Positions 7,665 through 15,897 of a stretch of 64,000 nucleotides of DNA are shown piece by piece; the first letter of the stretch is position 1, and every line of letters begins with the position of its first letter. This DNA is from Serratia fonticola (GTDB lineage Bacteria; Pseudomonadota; Gammaproteobacteria; Enterobacterales; Enterobacteriaceae). A model generated the notes under the pieces. It was given only the letters and a program-made list of their open reading frames with translations, searched no databases and had not been told where the DNA came from. The stretch lies in assembly GCF_006715025.1 (NCBI RefSeq), contig NZ_VFMK01000001.1:4650001-4714000 (forward strand), written 5' to 3'. The translations under genes were made by a program, and so were the position numbers.

Positions 7665-10600
7665 AGATCCTGAGTCTAAGGCTGAAAAACCTCAACTCGC
7701 TGCAGGGCGAGTGGAAAATCGACTTCACGGCGGAACCCTTTGCCAGCAATGGCCTGTTCGCGATCACTGGCCCGACCGGAGCAGGCAAAACCACCCTGCT
7801 GGACGCCATCTGCCTGGCACTGTATCACCAGACACCGCGTCTTGAGATCAGTGCCAGCCAGAACGAACTGATGACACGCCACACAGCCGAATCACTGGCA
7901 GAGGTAGAGTTTGAGGTAAAAGGCGTCGGGTATCGCGCATTCTGGAGTCAGCGGCGGGCGAAGAACGATCCCGATGGTAACCTGCAGGCTCCCAAGGTCG
8001 AACTGGCATTGCGGGAAGGCGGTAAAATCCTGGCAGACAAAATTTCCGATAAAAAGGAGTTGATCGCTTCTATTACCGGGCTGGACTTTGGCCGCTTCAC
8101 CAAATCAATGATGCTGTCGCAAGGACAGTTCGCCGCCTTCCTCAACGCCAAAGCCAACGAACGTGCCGAACTGTTGGAGGAACTCACCGGCACCGAGATT
8201 TATGGCCGCCTCTCGGCAATGGTCTTTGAGCAACATAAACAGGCGAAAACCGATCTGGAGGCTTTGCATCACCGGGCTAGCGGTATTGAACTGCTCAATG
8301 ACGAGCAACGCCAGGCGCTGGAAGAGCGGCTCAACACGCTCAGCGCCGAAGAACAGCGCCTTAGCCAGCAGGTGCAACAGCAGCAACATCAACTAAACTG
8401 GCTGCAACAGTGGCAAACCACCCAGCGGCATATCCAGAACTATCAGCAACAGTTAACCAGCGTACAACAGGATTATCAGCAGGCAGAACCGCAGTTGCAG
8501 CAATTGGCGCGCAGCGAGCCCGCAGAGAAGTTGCGCCCGTTGTTAAATGAACGCAACCGTTGCCAGCAAGACCTGATGAGTCTGCAACAGCAGCTCGACC
8601 TGCTAGGGCAACAGCAGCAACAGCAATTGGCCGATCTGGCTCCGTTACAGCAACAGTTGGAACAGGCCCAAAAGGCCAGATTGGCTCAGGCGGAACACCA
8701 GCAGCAGCAACAGACGCTGATTGATGAAAAGGTATTGCCGCTAGATAACCAGATCGCACAGCTAAAAAACCAGTTGGCGGAGGGGCAAAAGCAGCGTGAA
8801 ACCAGCCTGCAACAAAGCGAAGAACAGCGGCGTACGCTGGAACAGCTCAGCGAAAGGCGTACCCAACTCGCCACATTAGCGGGACAATATCAGCGTAAAC
8901 AAACGGAACTGACGGCCGTACTGGAAAGTTACAGTCAACGGCAGGCGGCCCTGGAGGCACACTCCCCGTTAGAAAAACTGCGTCACCGGCTGAGTGAACT
9001 GAACGGCCTGCGCCCCGTTCGCCAACAGTTATCCAATCTGGCCTTGCTGTTTCAGCAGAACTTACAACGTCTGGAACAACAACAATTAGAATTCACCACA
9101 CGGCAAAAGCAACTGGCCGAGGTAGAAAACCAACTCGACGCCATCCGCCAACAGTACAAGCAGCAAAAGGCGCACCTGCTTGATGTCGAGAAAGCGCTGG
9201 AACTGGAAAAACGCATCGTCAGTCTGGAAGCCGAACGAGCCCGCCTGCAAACCGATGCACCCTGCCCGCTGTGTGGCTCAACACAACACCCGGCGATCGC
9301 ACAGTATCAAGCGTTGAAGCCGTCAGAAACCGAACAACGCGCCGCTCAATTACGCAGCCAAACCGAGGCGTTGCACGCCCAGGGCATTGAGCTACGTGCC
9401 CGTTGCGAAAGCCTGAAAGAACAGCAGCAGCGGCTGCAAACCGCGCTGAACCAAGAACAAGAGCAACAACAGCAACATCTGCAAAGCTGGCAAACACTCA
9501 GCGCACCGCTATCCTTTGATTTTTCACTACATGACCATGCTCGGTTACATGTATGGCTGGACGCTTGTGACCACGAGGAGCGCACGGGACAACACGACCT
9601 TCAGCAACACGAGCAAGCGGCTCGCGCGGTACAACAAGCCAAAGATGCTTTAAATACCCTGCAACACGAACATCTTGGTTCCCTGCAGGAAACGGCGCGA
9701 CTGAATGAACGTTTTGAGCTGCTGCAGAAAGCCCAGGCTGAAACCCAGCGCCTCTTGGCGCAATGGCAGCAGCATTGCCAGGAAAACGAAAAGCGGTTGA
9801 CGGAACACTGCAACGCGCGTAGCACACTGTTCGGTGAACAAGCGGTCTCGCAAGTACGCGAACAGTTGCGTCTGGCTCAGGCCGCCGCAGAAAACGCCCT
9901 GCAACTGGCCACAGAACGGTTGCATAAAGCGCAGGAGCAGCGCGACCGCCTGGCAGGCCAACAGGTTGGCTTGCAGCAACAGCACCAGCAGCAAAGCGAA
10001 CGCCTGCAACAGGCAGAACAGCAATGGCAACGGGCGCTGGCCAGCAGCACCTTCCAAGACGAATCCTCGCTCATTGCCGCGTTACTTGATGACGATGTAC
10101 GCCAGCAATTGCAGCAGTATAAAGAACAGTTGCAACAGCGTCAGGTGCAAGCCACTACGCTGTTGGCACAGGCCGTACAAACGCTGGAACAACATCGGCT
10201 GAGTCGCCCCGCCGAATTGGATGAAACCATCGCCGATGCCGATCAACTCACTGCCGCTCTCCACGGGCTGGCGGAACAGTTGAAAACGCTGCAACAGCGC
10301 CAGGGAGAAGTCCGCAACCAATTAAGTAGCGATGCCGAACGCCGTCTCAATCAGCAAACCTTGTTTGCGCAGATCGCCCAAAGTCAGCAACAGTATGACG
10401 ACTGGAGCCTGCTCAACCAGTTGATCGGCTCTAAAGAGGGCGATAAATTCCGCAAATTCGCCCAAGGCTTAACGCTCGATCATCTGGTATACCTGGCCAA
10501 CAATCAGCTTGGCCGATTACATGGGCGCTACCTGCTGCAACGAAAAACCAGCGACGCACTGGAGTTACAGGTAGTCGATACCTGGCAGGCGGATGCTCTG

Positions 10601-10912
10601 CGTGATACCCGCACCCTCTCCGGTGGCGAAAGTTTCCTGGTCAGCCTGGCGCTAGCACTGGCGCTATCCGATCTGGTTAGCCACAAGACCAGCATCGATT
10701 CCTTGTTCCTGGACGAGGGTTTTGGCACGCTGGACGCCGAAACGCTGGATACCGCTCTGGATGCTCTGGACAGCCTTAACGCCACGGGCAAGACCATCGG
10801 CGTGATCAGCCACGTTGAGGCGATGAAGGAACGCATCCCGGTGCAGATCAAGGTGAAGAAAGTCAACGGATTGGGCGTTAGCCGCTTGGATGCCCAGTTC
10901 CGTATTGCATAA
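7661..10912 (+). CDS. sbcC: SbcCD nuclease subunit SbcC (SMC-like ATPase)
   Basis: Rad50-type ATPase that drives SbcD. 1083 residues, slightly longer than the roughly 1048 of E. coli. Walker A GPTGAGKTTLLD near residue 40, very long Gln-rich heptad coiled coils (about 190-500 and 560-900), zinc-hook CPLC at residues 535-538 at the apex, ABC signature LSGGESFLVSLALALALSD and Walker B FLDEGFGTLD in the C-terminal half, then a D-loop/H-loop (VISHVEAMKERI). The extra length lies in the Gln-rich coils, rich in CAG/CAA codons that also create many spurious frames on the other strand. Confidence 0.97.
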   Translation: MKILSLRLKNLNSLQGEWKIDFTAEPFASNGLFAITGPTGAGKTTLLDAICLALYHQTPRLEISASQNELMTRHTAESLAEVEFEVKGVGYRAFWSQRRAKNDPDGNLQAPKVELALREGGKILADKISDKKELIASITGLDFGRFTKSMMLSQGQFAAFLNAKANERAELLEELTGTEIYGRLSAMVFEQHKQAKTDLEALHHRASGIELLNDEQRQALEERLNTLSAEEQRLSQQVQQQQHQLNWLQQWQTTQRHIQNYQQQLTSVQQDYQQAEPQLQQLARSEPAEKLRPLLNERNRCQQDLMSLQQQLDLLGQQQQQQLADLAPLQQQLEQAQKARLAQAEHQQQQQTLIDEKVLPLDNQIAQLKNQLAEGQKQRETSLQQSEEQRRTLEQLSERRTQLATLAGQYQRKQTELTAVLESYSQRQAALEAHSPLEKLRHRLSELNGLRPVRQQLSNLALLFQQNLQRLEQQQLEFTTRQKQLAEVENQLDAIRQQYKQQKAHLLDVEKALELEKRIVSLEAERARLQTDAPCPLCGSTQHPAIAQYQALKPSETEQRAAQLRSQTEALHAQGIELRARCESLKEQQQRLQTALNQEQEQQQQHLQSWQTLSAPLSFDFSLHDHARLHVWLDACDHEERTGQHDLQQHEQAARAVQQAKDALNTLQHEHLGSLQETARLNERFELLQKAQAETQRLLAQWQQHCQENEKRLTEHCNARSTLFGEQAVSQVREQLRLAQAAAENALQLATERLHKAQEQRDRLAGQQVGLQQQHQQQSERLQQAEQQWQRALASSTFQDESSLIAALLDDDVRQQLQQYKEQLQQRQVQATTLLAQAVQTLEQHRLSRPAELDETIADADQLTAALHGLAEQLKTLQQRQGEVRNQLSSDAERRLNQQTLFAQIAQSQQQYDDWSLLNQLIGSKEGDKFRKFAQGLTLDHLVYLANNQLGRLHGRYLLQRKTSDALELQVVDTWQADALRDTRTLSGGESFLVSLALALALSDLVSHKTSIDSLFLDEGFGTLDAETLDTALDALDSLNATGKTIGVISHVEAMKERIPVQIKVKKVNGLGVSRLDAQFRIA

Positions 10913-10928
10913 TCACAGAGGAAACAGC

Positions 10929-11276
10929 ATGAAGATTGCCCAGGTCGGTGAAGCCCCTGATTACCGTTTCTCACTGGCCAACGAACGCACATTTTTAGCC
11001 TGGATCCGCACTGCGCTGGGTTTCCTGGCGGCAGGCGTAGGGCTGGACCAGTTGGCTCCCGATCTCGCAACCCCGCTGATCCGTGAAATGGTTTCATTGT
11101 TACTGTGCCTGTTTGCGGGAGGATTGGCGATATACGGTTATCTCCGCTGGTTACGTAACGAGAAGGCAATGCGCCTGAAGCAGGATCTCCCCTACACCCG
11201 CAGCCTGCGCGTGATCAGCCTGTTTATGGTGATCGTGGCCGCAGCGGCGATGATCATGGTGTTATATGGCGGATAG
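10929..11276 (+). CDS. yidH: DUF202 inner-membrane protein YidH
   Basis: Small membrane protein, 115 residues from the ATG at 10929 (SD-like GAGGAAACAGC just upstream), equal to E. coli YidH. NERTFLAWIRTALGFLAAGVG is the DUF202 hallmark; three hydrophobic helices at about 30-48, 58-76 and 93-113. Function unknown; the domain also occurs in eukaryotic VTC polyphosphate-polymerase subunits, where it is the membrane part. It follows sbcC by 16 nt and overlaps the next gene by 11 nt, so it may be read from the sbcDC transcript. Confidence 0.93.
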   Translation: MKIAQVGEAPDYRFSLANERTFLAWIRTALGFLAAGVGLDQLAPDLATPLIREMVSLLLCLFAGGLAIYGYLRWLRNEKAMRLKQDLPYTRSLRVISLFMVIVAAAAMIMVLYGG

Positions 11277-11625
11277 CCGCACTCAACGCCGCCAGGCCGA
11301 TCCTGGTTTGCAGCCAGAGCGCACGTCGTTGGCCTGGTTCCGCACCCTGCTGGGCTATGGGGCATTATTGGTGCTGGCATTACGCCACAGTTATCATTAC
11401 GCCGGTATCCTGTTCTGGCTGGCTTTTGTTTTGCTGGGCTTGGTGGGGATAGTGATTTATCGCTATGCCCGGCAACGTAACCTGATGGATGTCGCGATAA
11501 GTGATTTTGCCGACCAACAGACTCTGCGTGCAAAATTGCTGATCGCGCTGGCAGTTTGCAGCCTGGCGCTGCTGTTTGCCGTTACCCATCTGCGGCAGTT
11601 GTGGTTATTGTTGGGAGGGCACTAA
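11266..11625 (+). CDS. yidG: DUF202 inner-membrane protein YidG
   Basis: Second DUF202 protein, 119 residues, beginning inside the last codons of yidH. Signature PGLQPERTSLAWFRTLLGYG at the N terminus and three helices (about 25-45, 47-64 and 88-108). Order yidH-yidG with overlapping frames suggests a hetero-oligomeric membrane complex. Function is unknown. In E. coli the pair sits elsewhere, next to yidF, so its place behind sbcC is a rearrangement. Confidence 0.92.
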   Translation: MADSRTQRRQADPGLQPERTSLAWFRTLLGYGALLVLALRHSYHYAGILFWLAFVLLGLVGIVIYRYARQRNLMDVAISDFADQQTLRAKLLIALAVCSLALLFAVTHLRQLWLLLGGH

Positions 11626-11769
11626 AACACGGCATGTTCTGCCCACATAGCGCACCAGAACACCCTTGTCTCTGTGACCTGATGCAAGCCAGAAGTGTGA
11701 TCGCGGCGTCAGTCCGCGCTGAAAAACATTGAGCAACCGACAACAATGGTTATCATGCTATCAATAACA

Positions 11770-11799
11770 GGATTGTCACTGTGAATACAGGCAAAACCT
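11770..11799 (+). promoter_or_regulatory. Ribonucleic antiterminator (RAT) element
   Basis: The 30-nt segment starts GGATTGTCACTGTG and ends CAGGCAAAACCT, matching the BglG/LicT RAT consensus. Its last bases form the left arm of the following terminator, as required for mutually exclusive folding. Lies 60 nt before the antiterminator gene. Confidence 0.9.
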
Positions 11800-11834
11800 G
11801 ACCTTCGGGATCGCTCCTGAACGTCAGGTTTTTT
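11793..11834 (+). terminator. RAT-controlled leader terminator
   Basis: AAAACCTGAC (11793-11802) pairs with GTCAGGTTTT (11823-11832), ending in a run of T. It overlaps the RAT by 7 nt. When the antiterminator binds the RAT this hairpin should not form. Confidence 0.88.
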
Positions 11835-11859
11835 CGTTTTTAGCAGGCCGGGAATAGCC

Positions 11860-12717
11860 ATGAAAATCGCTAAAATACTCAATAATAACGTAGTGATTAC
11901 GCTAAACGACCACCAGGAAGAAACGGTGGTGATGGGGCGTGGCATTGGCTTTAAAAAGAAAGCCGGGGATAACGTGGATGAAAGCCTGATCGAAAAGGTA
12001 TTCACCCTCAATAGCGGCGAAATGAGCGAGCGTTACAAGGAACTGCTGGCGGAAATTCCGCTCGCCTGCGTGACGACGGCGGACAAAATCATCACCCTCG
12101 CGCGTGAACGGCTGCCGGGGAAACTGCACAACATCGTATACATCACGCTGACCGATCATATCCATTTTGCATTACAACGCCACGCGCAAGGGCTGGATAT
12201 CAAAAACGTGCTGCTCTGGGAGATCAAAAAGCTCTACCCGAACGAATTTGCCCTTGGGTTAGAGGCCTTGACGATCATCGCTCAACGGTTAGAGGTGAGC
12301 CTGCCCGAAGACGAAGCCGGGTTTATTGCGCTGCACTTGGTCAACGCCCAGTTGAATGACGAGATGCATAATACTTTGCATATTACCCGCGTGATGCAGG
12401 AAATCCTCAATATCGTCAAATACCATTTCCGCTTTGACTACAATGAGGAAACGCTCAGTTACCACCGCTTCGTCACTCACCTGAAGTTCTTTGCCCAGCG
12501 GTTGCTGGGGAAAAATTATGTCAACAGTGATGATGATTCGCTTTATCAGGTCGTGAAGGAAAAGTACCACGAATCATTCGCCTGTGCCGGCAAGATCAAT
12601 CAACATATCGCCAAGCACTATCAGCACCAGTTAACCAGCGAAGAGATGATGTTTCTGACGATCCATATCGAGCGAGTGCGCAGTGAAAGTGAGGGGAATT
12701 ACATACCAAAGGACTGA
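11860..12717 (+). CDS. BglG/LicT-family transcriptional antiterminator
   Basis: RNA-binding antiterminator of 285 residues: CAT domain (about 1-55, MKIAKILNNNVVITLN), PRD1 (about 65-170) and PRD2 (about 172-280). Conserved regulatory histidines are visible in LTDHIHFALQRH, IALHLVNAQ, FVTHLKFFAQRL and LTIHIERV. Such proteins are phosphorylated by HPr and a cognate sugar EII, and bind a RAT to permit elongation. Its own leader carries a RAT plus terminator, so it should be autoregulated. No EII or beta-glucosidase gene is adjacent: the next gene (mak) is convergent. The target operon is presumably elsewhere. ATG at 11860 gives the canonical N terminus. Confidence 0.93.
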   Translation: MKIAKILNNNVVITLNDHQEETVVMGRGIGFKKKAGDNVDESLIEKVFTLNSGEMSERYKELLAEIPLACVTTADKIITLARERLPGKLHNIVYITLTDHIHFALQRHAQGLDIKNVLLWEIKKLYPNEFALGLEALTIIAQRLEVSLPEDEAGFIALHLVNAQLNDEMHNTLHITRVMQEILNIVKYHFRFDYNEETLSYHRFVTHLKFFAQRLLGKNYVNSDDDSLYQVVKEKYHESFACAGKINQHIAKHYQHQLTSEEMMFLTIHIERVRSESEGNYIPKD

Positions 12718-12733
12718 GGCTCAGTCCTTTGGT
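12705..12733. terminator. Hairpin between antiterminator gene and mak
   Basis: 13-bp perfect inverted repeat ACCAAAGGACTGA/TCAGTCCTTTGGT with a 3-nt loop. It overlaps the antiterminator stop codon and lies 15 nt past the mak stop on the other strand, so it can serve both convergent genes. T-runs are weak. Confidence 0.6.
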
Positions 12734-12748
12734 TGGTTTAGCAACGCG

Positions 12749-13654
12749 TTATTGCGGCCATAACCAGGCGGCGCCACGGACGCCGCTGGAGTCGCCGTGC
12801 ACGGCCTTGAGGATCGGGGTTTCACATTCCCCGCCAAATACCCAGTTTTTCACCCGTGGTGGCACCGTTTGATACAAACGCTCCACGTTGCTCATGCCGC
12901 CGCCAAGCACGATGACATCAGGGTCAAAAATGTTGATGACATGTGCCAGCGATTTCGCCAGCCGCTGCTCATAACGCTGGATCGCCAACTCCGCCAACCT
13001 ATCCCGTTGGGCGACCAACGCCATGATTTCATCCCCTTTCAGCGCACTCCCGCTCAGGCGCGCGTAGTCGGTTGCAAAGCCCGTGCCGGAGATAAAGGTT
13101 TCAATGCACCCTTGCTTGCCGCAGTAGCAAGGCACTTCTGCTCGAAAACGCAGCTCATCGTCATCCAGCCACGGCAACGGATTATGCCCCCACTCACCGG
13201 AAATCCCATTTCCACCAGCATGCACCTGACCGTTAATCGCCACCCCGGCACCGCACCCGGTGCCGATAATCACCGCGAACACGGTTTGCTTGCCCGCGCC
13301 CGCGCCATCGGTCGCTTCGGATACCGCCAGACAGTTGGCGTCGTTGGCCAGCCGGACTTCACGTTCCAGCATAGCGGAAAGATCTTTGTCCAACGGTTGG
13401 CCGTTTAGCCAGGTTGAGTTGGCATTTTTCACCAGGCCAGTAAACGGCGACAACGTCCCTGGAATGCCCACGCCCACCGAACCCTGCTGGCCGGTTTTCT
13501 CTTCTGCCCGCTTAACCAGCCCGACTATCGCCAGCAGCGTCTGTTGATAATCATGGCGTGGCGTAGCAATGCGCTGGCGGAACAGCTCTTTGCCGTCGTT
13601 GGCCAACGCGATCACTTCAATTTTAGTGCCACCTAGATCGATACCTATACGCAC
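12749..13654 (-). CDS. mak: Fructokinase / manno(fructo)kinase Mak (ROK family)
   Basis: Cytosolic ATP-dependent hexokinase of the ROK family, phosphorylating fructose (and mannose) to the 6-phosphate. 301 residues from a GTG at 13652-13654 (VRIGIDLGGTKIEV), with GAGGAG 7 nt upstream and a match to the E. coli start; a longer frame to 13711 is rejected. Phosphate loop DLGGTK, catalytic Asp in LANDANCLA, ROK zinc motif GHNPLPW...CYCGKQGCIETFISG, and LGGGMSN near the C terminus are intact. Convergent with the antiterminator gene; no obvious operon partner. Confidence 0.95.
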   Translation of the reverse strand: MRIGIDLGGTKIEVIALANDGKELFRQRIATPRHDYQQTLLAIVGLVKRAEEKTGQQGSVGVGIPGTLSPFTGLVKNANSTWLNGQPLDKDLSAMLEREVRLANDANCLAVSEATDGAGAGKQTVFAVIIGTGCGAGVAINGQVHAGGNGISGEWGHNPLPWLDDDELRFRAEVPCYCGKQGCIETFISGTGFATDYARLSGSALKGDEIMALVAQRDRLAELAIQRYEQRLAKSLAHVINIFDPDVIVLGGGMSNVERLYQTVPPRVKNWVFGGECETPILKAVHGDSSGVRGAAWLWPQ

Positions 13655-13797
13655 AACTTTTCTCCTCAACGCACGACGGCAATGGCCCAATCTTCCCCTG
13701 GCCCGAATCACGCCATTTTCACCGAGTAGGACGGCATTGGCAATTTCAGCCGCTGATGACTGTTGGTTTGCTTCTTCACGCCGTGCTGCAGATCGCC

Positions 13798-15897
13798 TTA
13801 TTCCAATCTCATTACCCGATCCGCCGAGGCGATCGTTGATGGCCGATGGGCAATGATCACTCGGGTGATATTCAGCGTCTGTATCGACGCGTTAATGTGT
13901 GACTCGTTGTCACTATCCAGATGGCTGGTTGCCTCATCCAAAAACAAGATGGCAGGGCGGCGATACAGCGCTCTGGCTATCAGTAGCCGCTGTTTCTGGC
14001 CACCGGATAAACTGCTGCCCAGTTCGCTGATCAAGGTATCGTAGCCCATCGGCATACGCATAATATCTTCATGAATGTGGCTACGGCGTGCACATTCAAG
14101 CAAGTGTTCCATTTCTTTGGGCTCGTCAAAACCGGCAATATTTTCCGCAATCGAGCCTGCAAACAGCGTGTCATCCTGCAGTACGCAAGCAATGCAGGAG
14201 CGGTAGTTGTTAACGCCCACCGTATTGATATCCAAACCATTAAGCCGGACCTCTCCCGCTGTCGGCAACAACAGTCCAGCCATGATCTTCATCAGGGTAG
14301 TTTTCCCTTTACCGGAAGGCCCAGTGATGGCAAGGCTCTCCCCAGGGGAAACAGTAAAGTTTAGGTCGGTGATCAATGGTGCCGACAGCGCATCGTACTG
14401 AAAAGACACATTATGTACGGCAAGCTCTGCCGGGGCCCCCGGTTTGAGCAATGCGCGTGCAGGCTGTATTTTCTCCGTTCCGGTCAGCGCGATATCGGCA
14501 ATACGCTCAGCATGAAGCGACAGCATACGGAGCTGCAGTAGCATATTCAGTAAATTTCCCATGCGATCGGAAAATTGCCCACGATAGAGATTGAATGCCA
14601 CAAACATCCCCAGCGTCATATGTCCATCGATAACCTGCACCGCCCCCAGCCACAGTAACAGGATTTGATCCAGGGTTGCGATCAGCGTATTGCCACCGGT
14701 AAATAACATCTCAAATTTTGTTTTGCGCACGTTGGCATTAGCGGCATCAATGTTCATATTCAGCCAGTGTTGGCTCCGGGTTGCTGATAACCCCAGCACC
14801 TTCAGGGTGCCCACCCCATAGAGCGTCTCCATAAAGTGCGACCCTGCACGTGCAGTTTTCACCAGTTGCTCTTCTGCTATCTGCCGGTAACGGGGGTAAG
14901 TAAACAGCCGAAACAGGATGTAAAGCACGGTAATCCCCAGCACCACCCAGACCAGCCAACCGCCATATAGAGCCATCATCACAATCAGCCCAACCGACAT
15001 AATGCCGTCCATCAGGCTGTTAACCACGTTAGTGGTCAGCGTGGTTTTCAGAGTATCAAGGGAAGTAAAACGCGACTGGATATCGCCAAGCTTACGTTTT
15101 TCGAACCAGGCCAGCGGTAACGCTAAAAGATGATCAAACAAACGCGCTTTCCACTGCACGTCAATCAATGTCGTCATCACCAGTGACGTCCAAGAGCGCA
15201 AAATGCCCATGCCGGTGCGAAACAGCACAAAAAAGAGCAACCCTAAACAAATCAGGGTCAGTAAACCCACATCTTTCGATGGGATCACATGGTCCATGAC
15301 CAGTTGCGTCCCCACCGGTAACAGCAGATTCACTGACTCAATCAGCAACGCAAAACAGGCAATTTTGGTCAAGGTGGGAAACAGGCCACTGACGTTGCCC
15401 ATCAGTGAGCGAATGCTGATACGGTTTTGCGTCTTTTGCGGCGTAAATTCACCATCAGGCCATAACTCAAGCGCCACGCCGGTAAAATGCTGAGACACCT
15501 CCTGCATGCCCAACACTCGGCGACCAAAGGCGGGATCATGGATAATGACTCGCTTGCCTTTTACCGCAACCAGTACGACAAAATGATTCATGTTCCAATG
15601 CAAGATACAAGGGGTTTTCAGCGCGGCAAGTTCATCTATATCAAGCTCCAGCGCGCGCGATTTCAGATGTAAGGCATTGGCGATACTGATTAAGGTGCGT
15701 AACGTTACTCCGCGCGATGAAACATCAAAACGCTGACGCAGGCTGATCAAATCCGTATGCAACCCGTACCAGCCGCAGACCATTGCCAGACAGGTCAGGC
15801 CACACTCTGCAGCCTCAGTCTGGATGATCTGTGGCACGCGACGACGTATACCGAAATGCAGACGGCTGGCGAGCTGCTGTACAGCTTCTTTATTCAT
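13798..15897 (-). CDS. Peptidase-containing ABC exporter (C39, CvaB/MchF-like)
   Basis: Type-I-secretion ABC transporter that removes a double-glycine leader and exports the mature peptide. 699 residues. N-terminal C39 peptidase with Cys32 (TEAAECGLTC), His105 (WNMNHFVVL) and Asp121 (IHDPAFG) all present, so it should be proteolytically active; this separates it from RTX-toxin transporters that lack the Cys. Six-helix membrane domain about 160-450. ATPase with Walker A GPSGKGKTT (near 530), signature LSGGQKQR, Walker B ILFLDEA and H-loop IIAHRPS. It overlaps the upstream fusion-protein gene by 8 nt. No precursor peptide, immunity gene or TolC-like gene is adjacent. Confidence 0.93.
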   Translation of the reverse strand: MNKEAVQQLASRLHFGIRRRVPQIIQTEAAECGLTCLAMVCGWYGLHTDLISLRQRFDVSSRGVTLRTLISIANALHLKSRALELDIDELAALKTPCILHWNMNHFVVLVAVKGKRVIIHDPAFGRRVLGMQEVSQHFTGVALELWPDGEFTPQKTQNRISIRSLMGNVSGLFPTLTKIACFALLIESVNLLLPVGTQLVMDHVIPSKDVGLLTLICLGLLFFVLFRTGMGILRSWTSLVMTTLIDVQWKARLFDHLLALPLAWFEKRKLGDIQSRFTSLDTLKTTLTTNVVNSLMDGIMSVGLIVMMALYGGWLVWVVLGITVLYILFRLFTYPRYRQIAEEQLVKTARAGSHFMETLYGVGTLKVLGLSATRSQHWLNMNIDAANANVRKTKFEMLFTGGNTLIATLDQILLLWLGAVQVIDGHMTLGMFVAFNLYRGQFSDRMGNLLNMLLQLRMLSLHAERIADIALTGTEKIQPARALLKPGAPAELAVHNVSFQYDALSAPLITDLNFTVSPGESLAITGPSGKGKTTLMKIMAGLLLPTAGEVRLNGLDINTVGVNNYRSCIACVLQDDTLFAGSIAENIAGFDEPKEMEHLLECARRSHIHEDIMRMPMGYDTLISELGSSLSGGQKQRLLIARALYRRPAILFLDEATSHLDSDNESHINASIQTLNITRVIIAHRPSTIASADRVMRLE

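Noticed and set aside
7661..10912. Several long open frames on the minus strand inside sbcC
   Set aside because: They are shadows created by the CAG/CAA-rich coiled-coil codons of sbcC; none has a recognisable domain.
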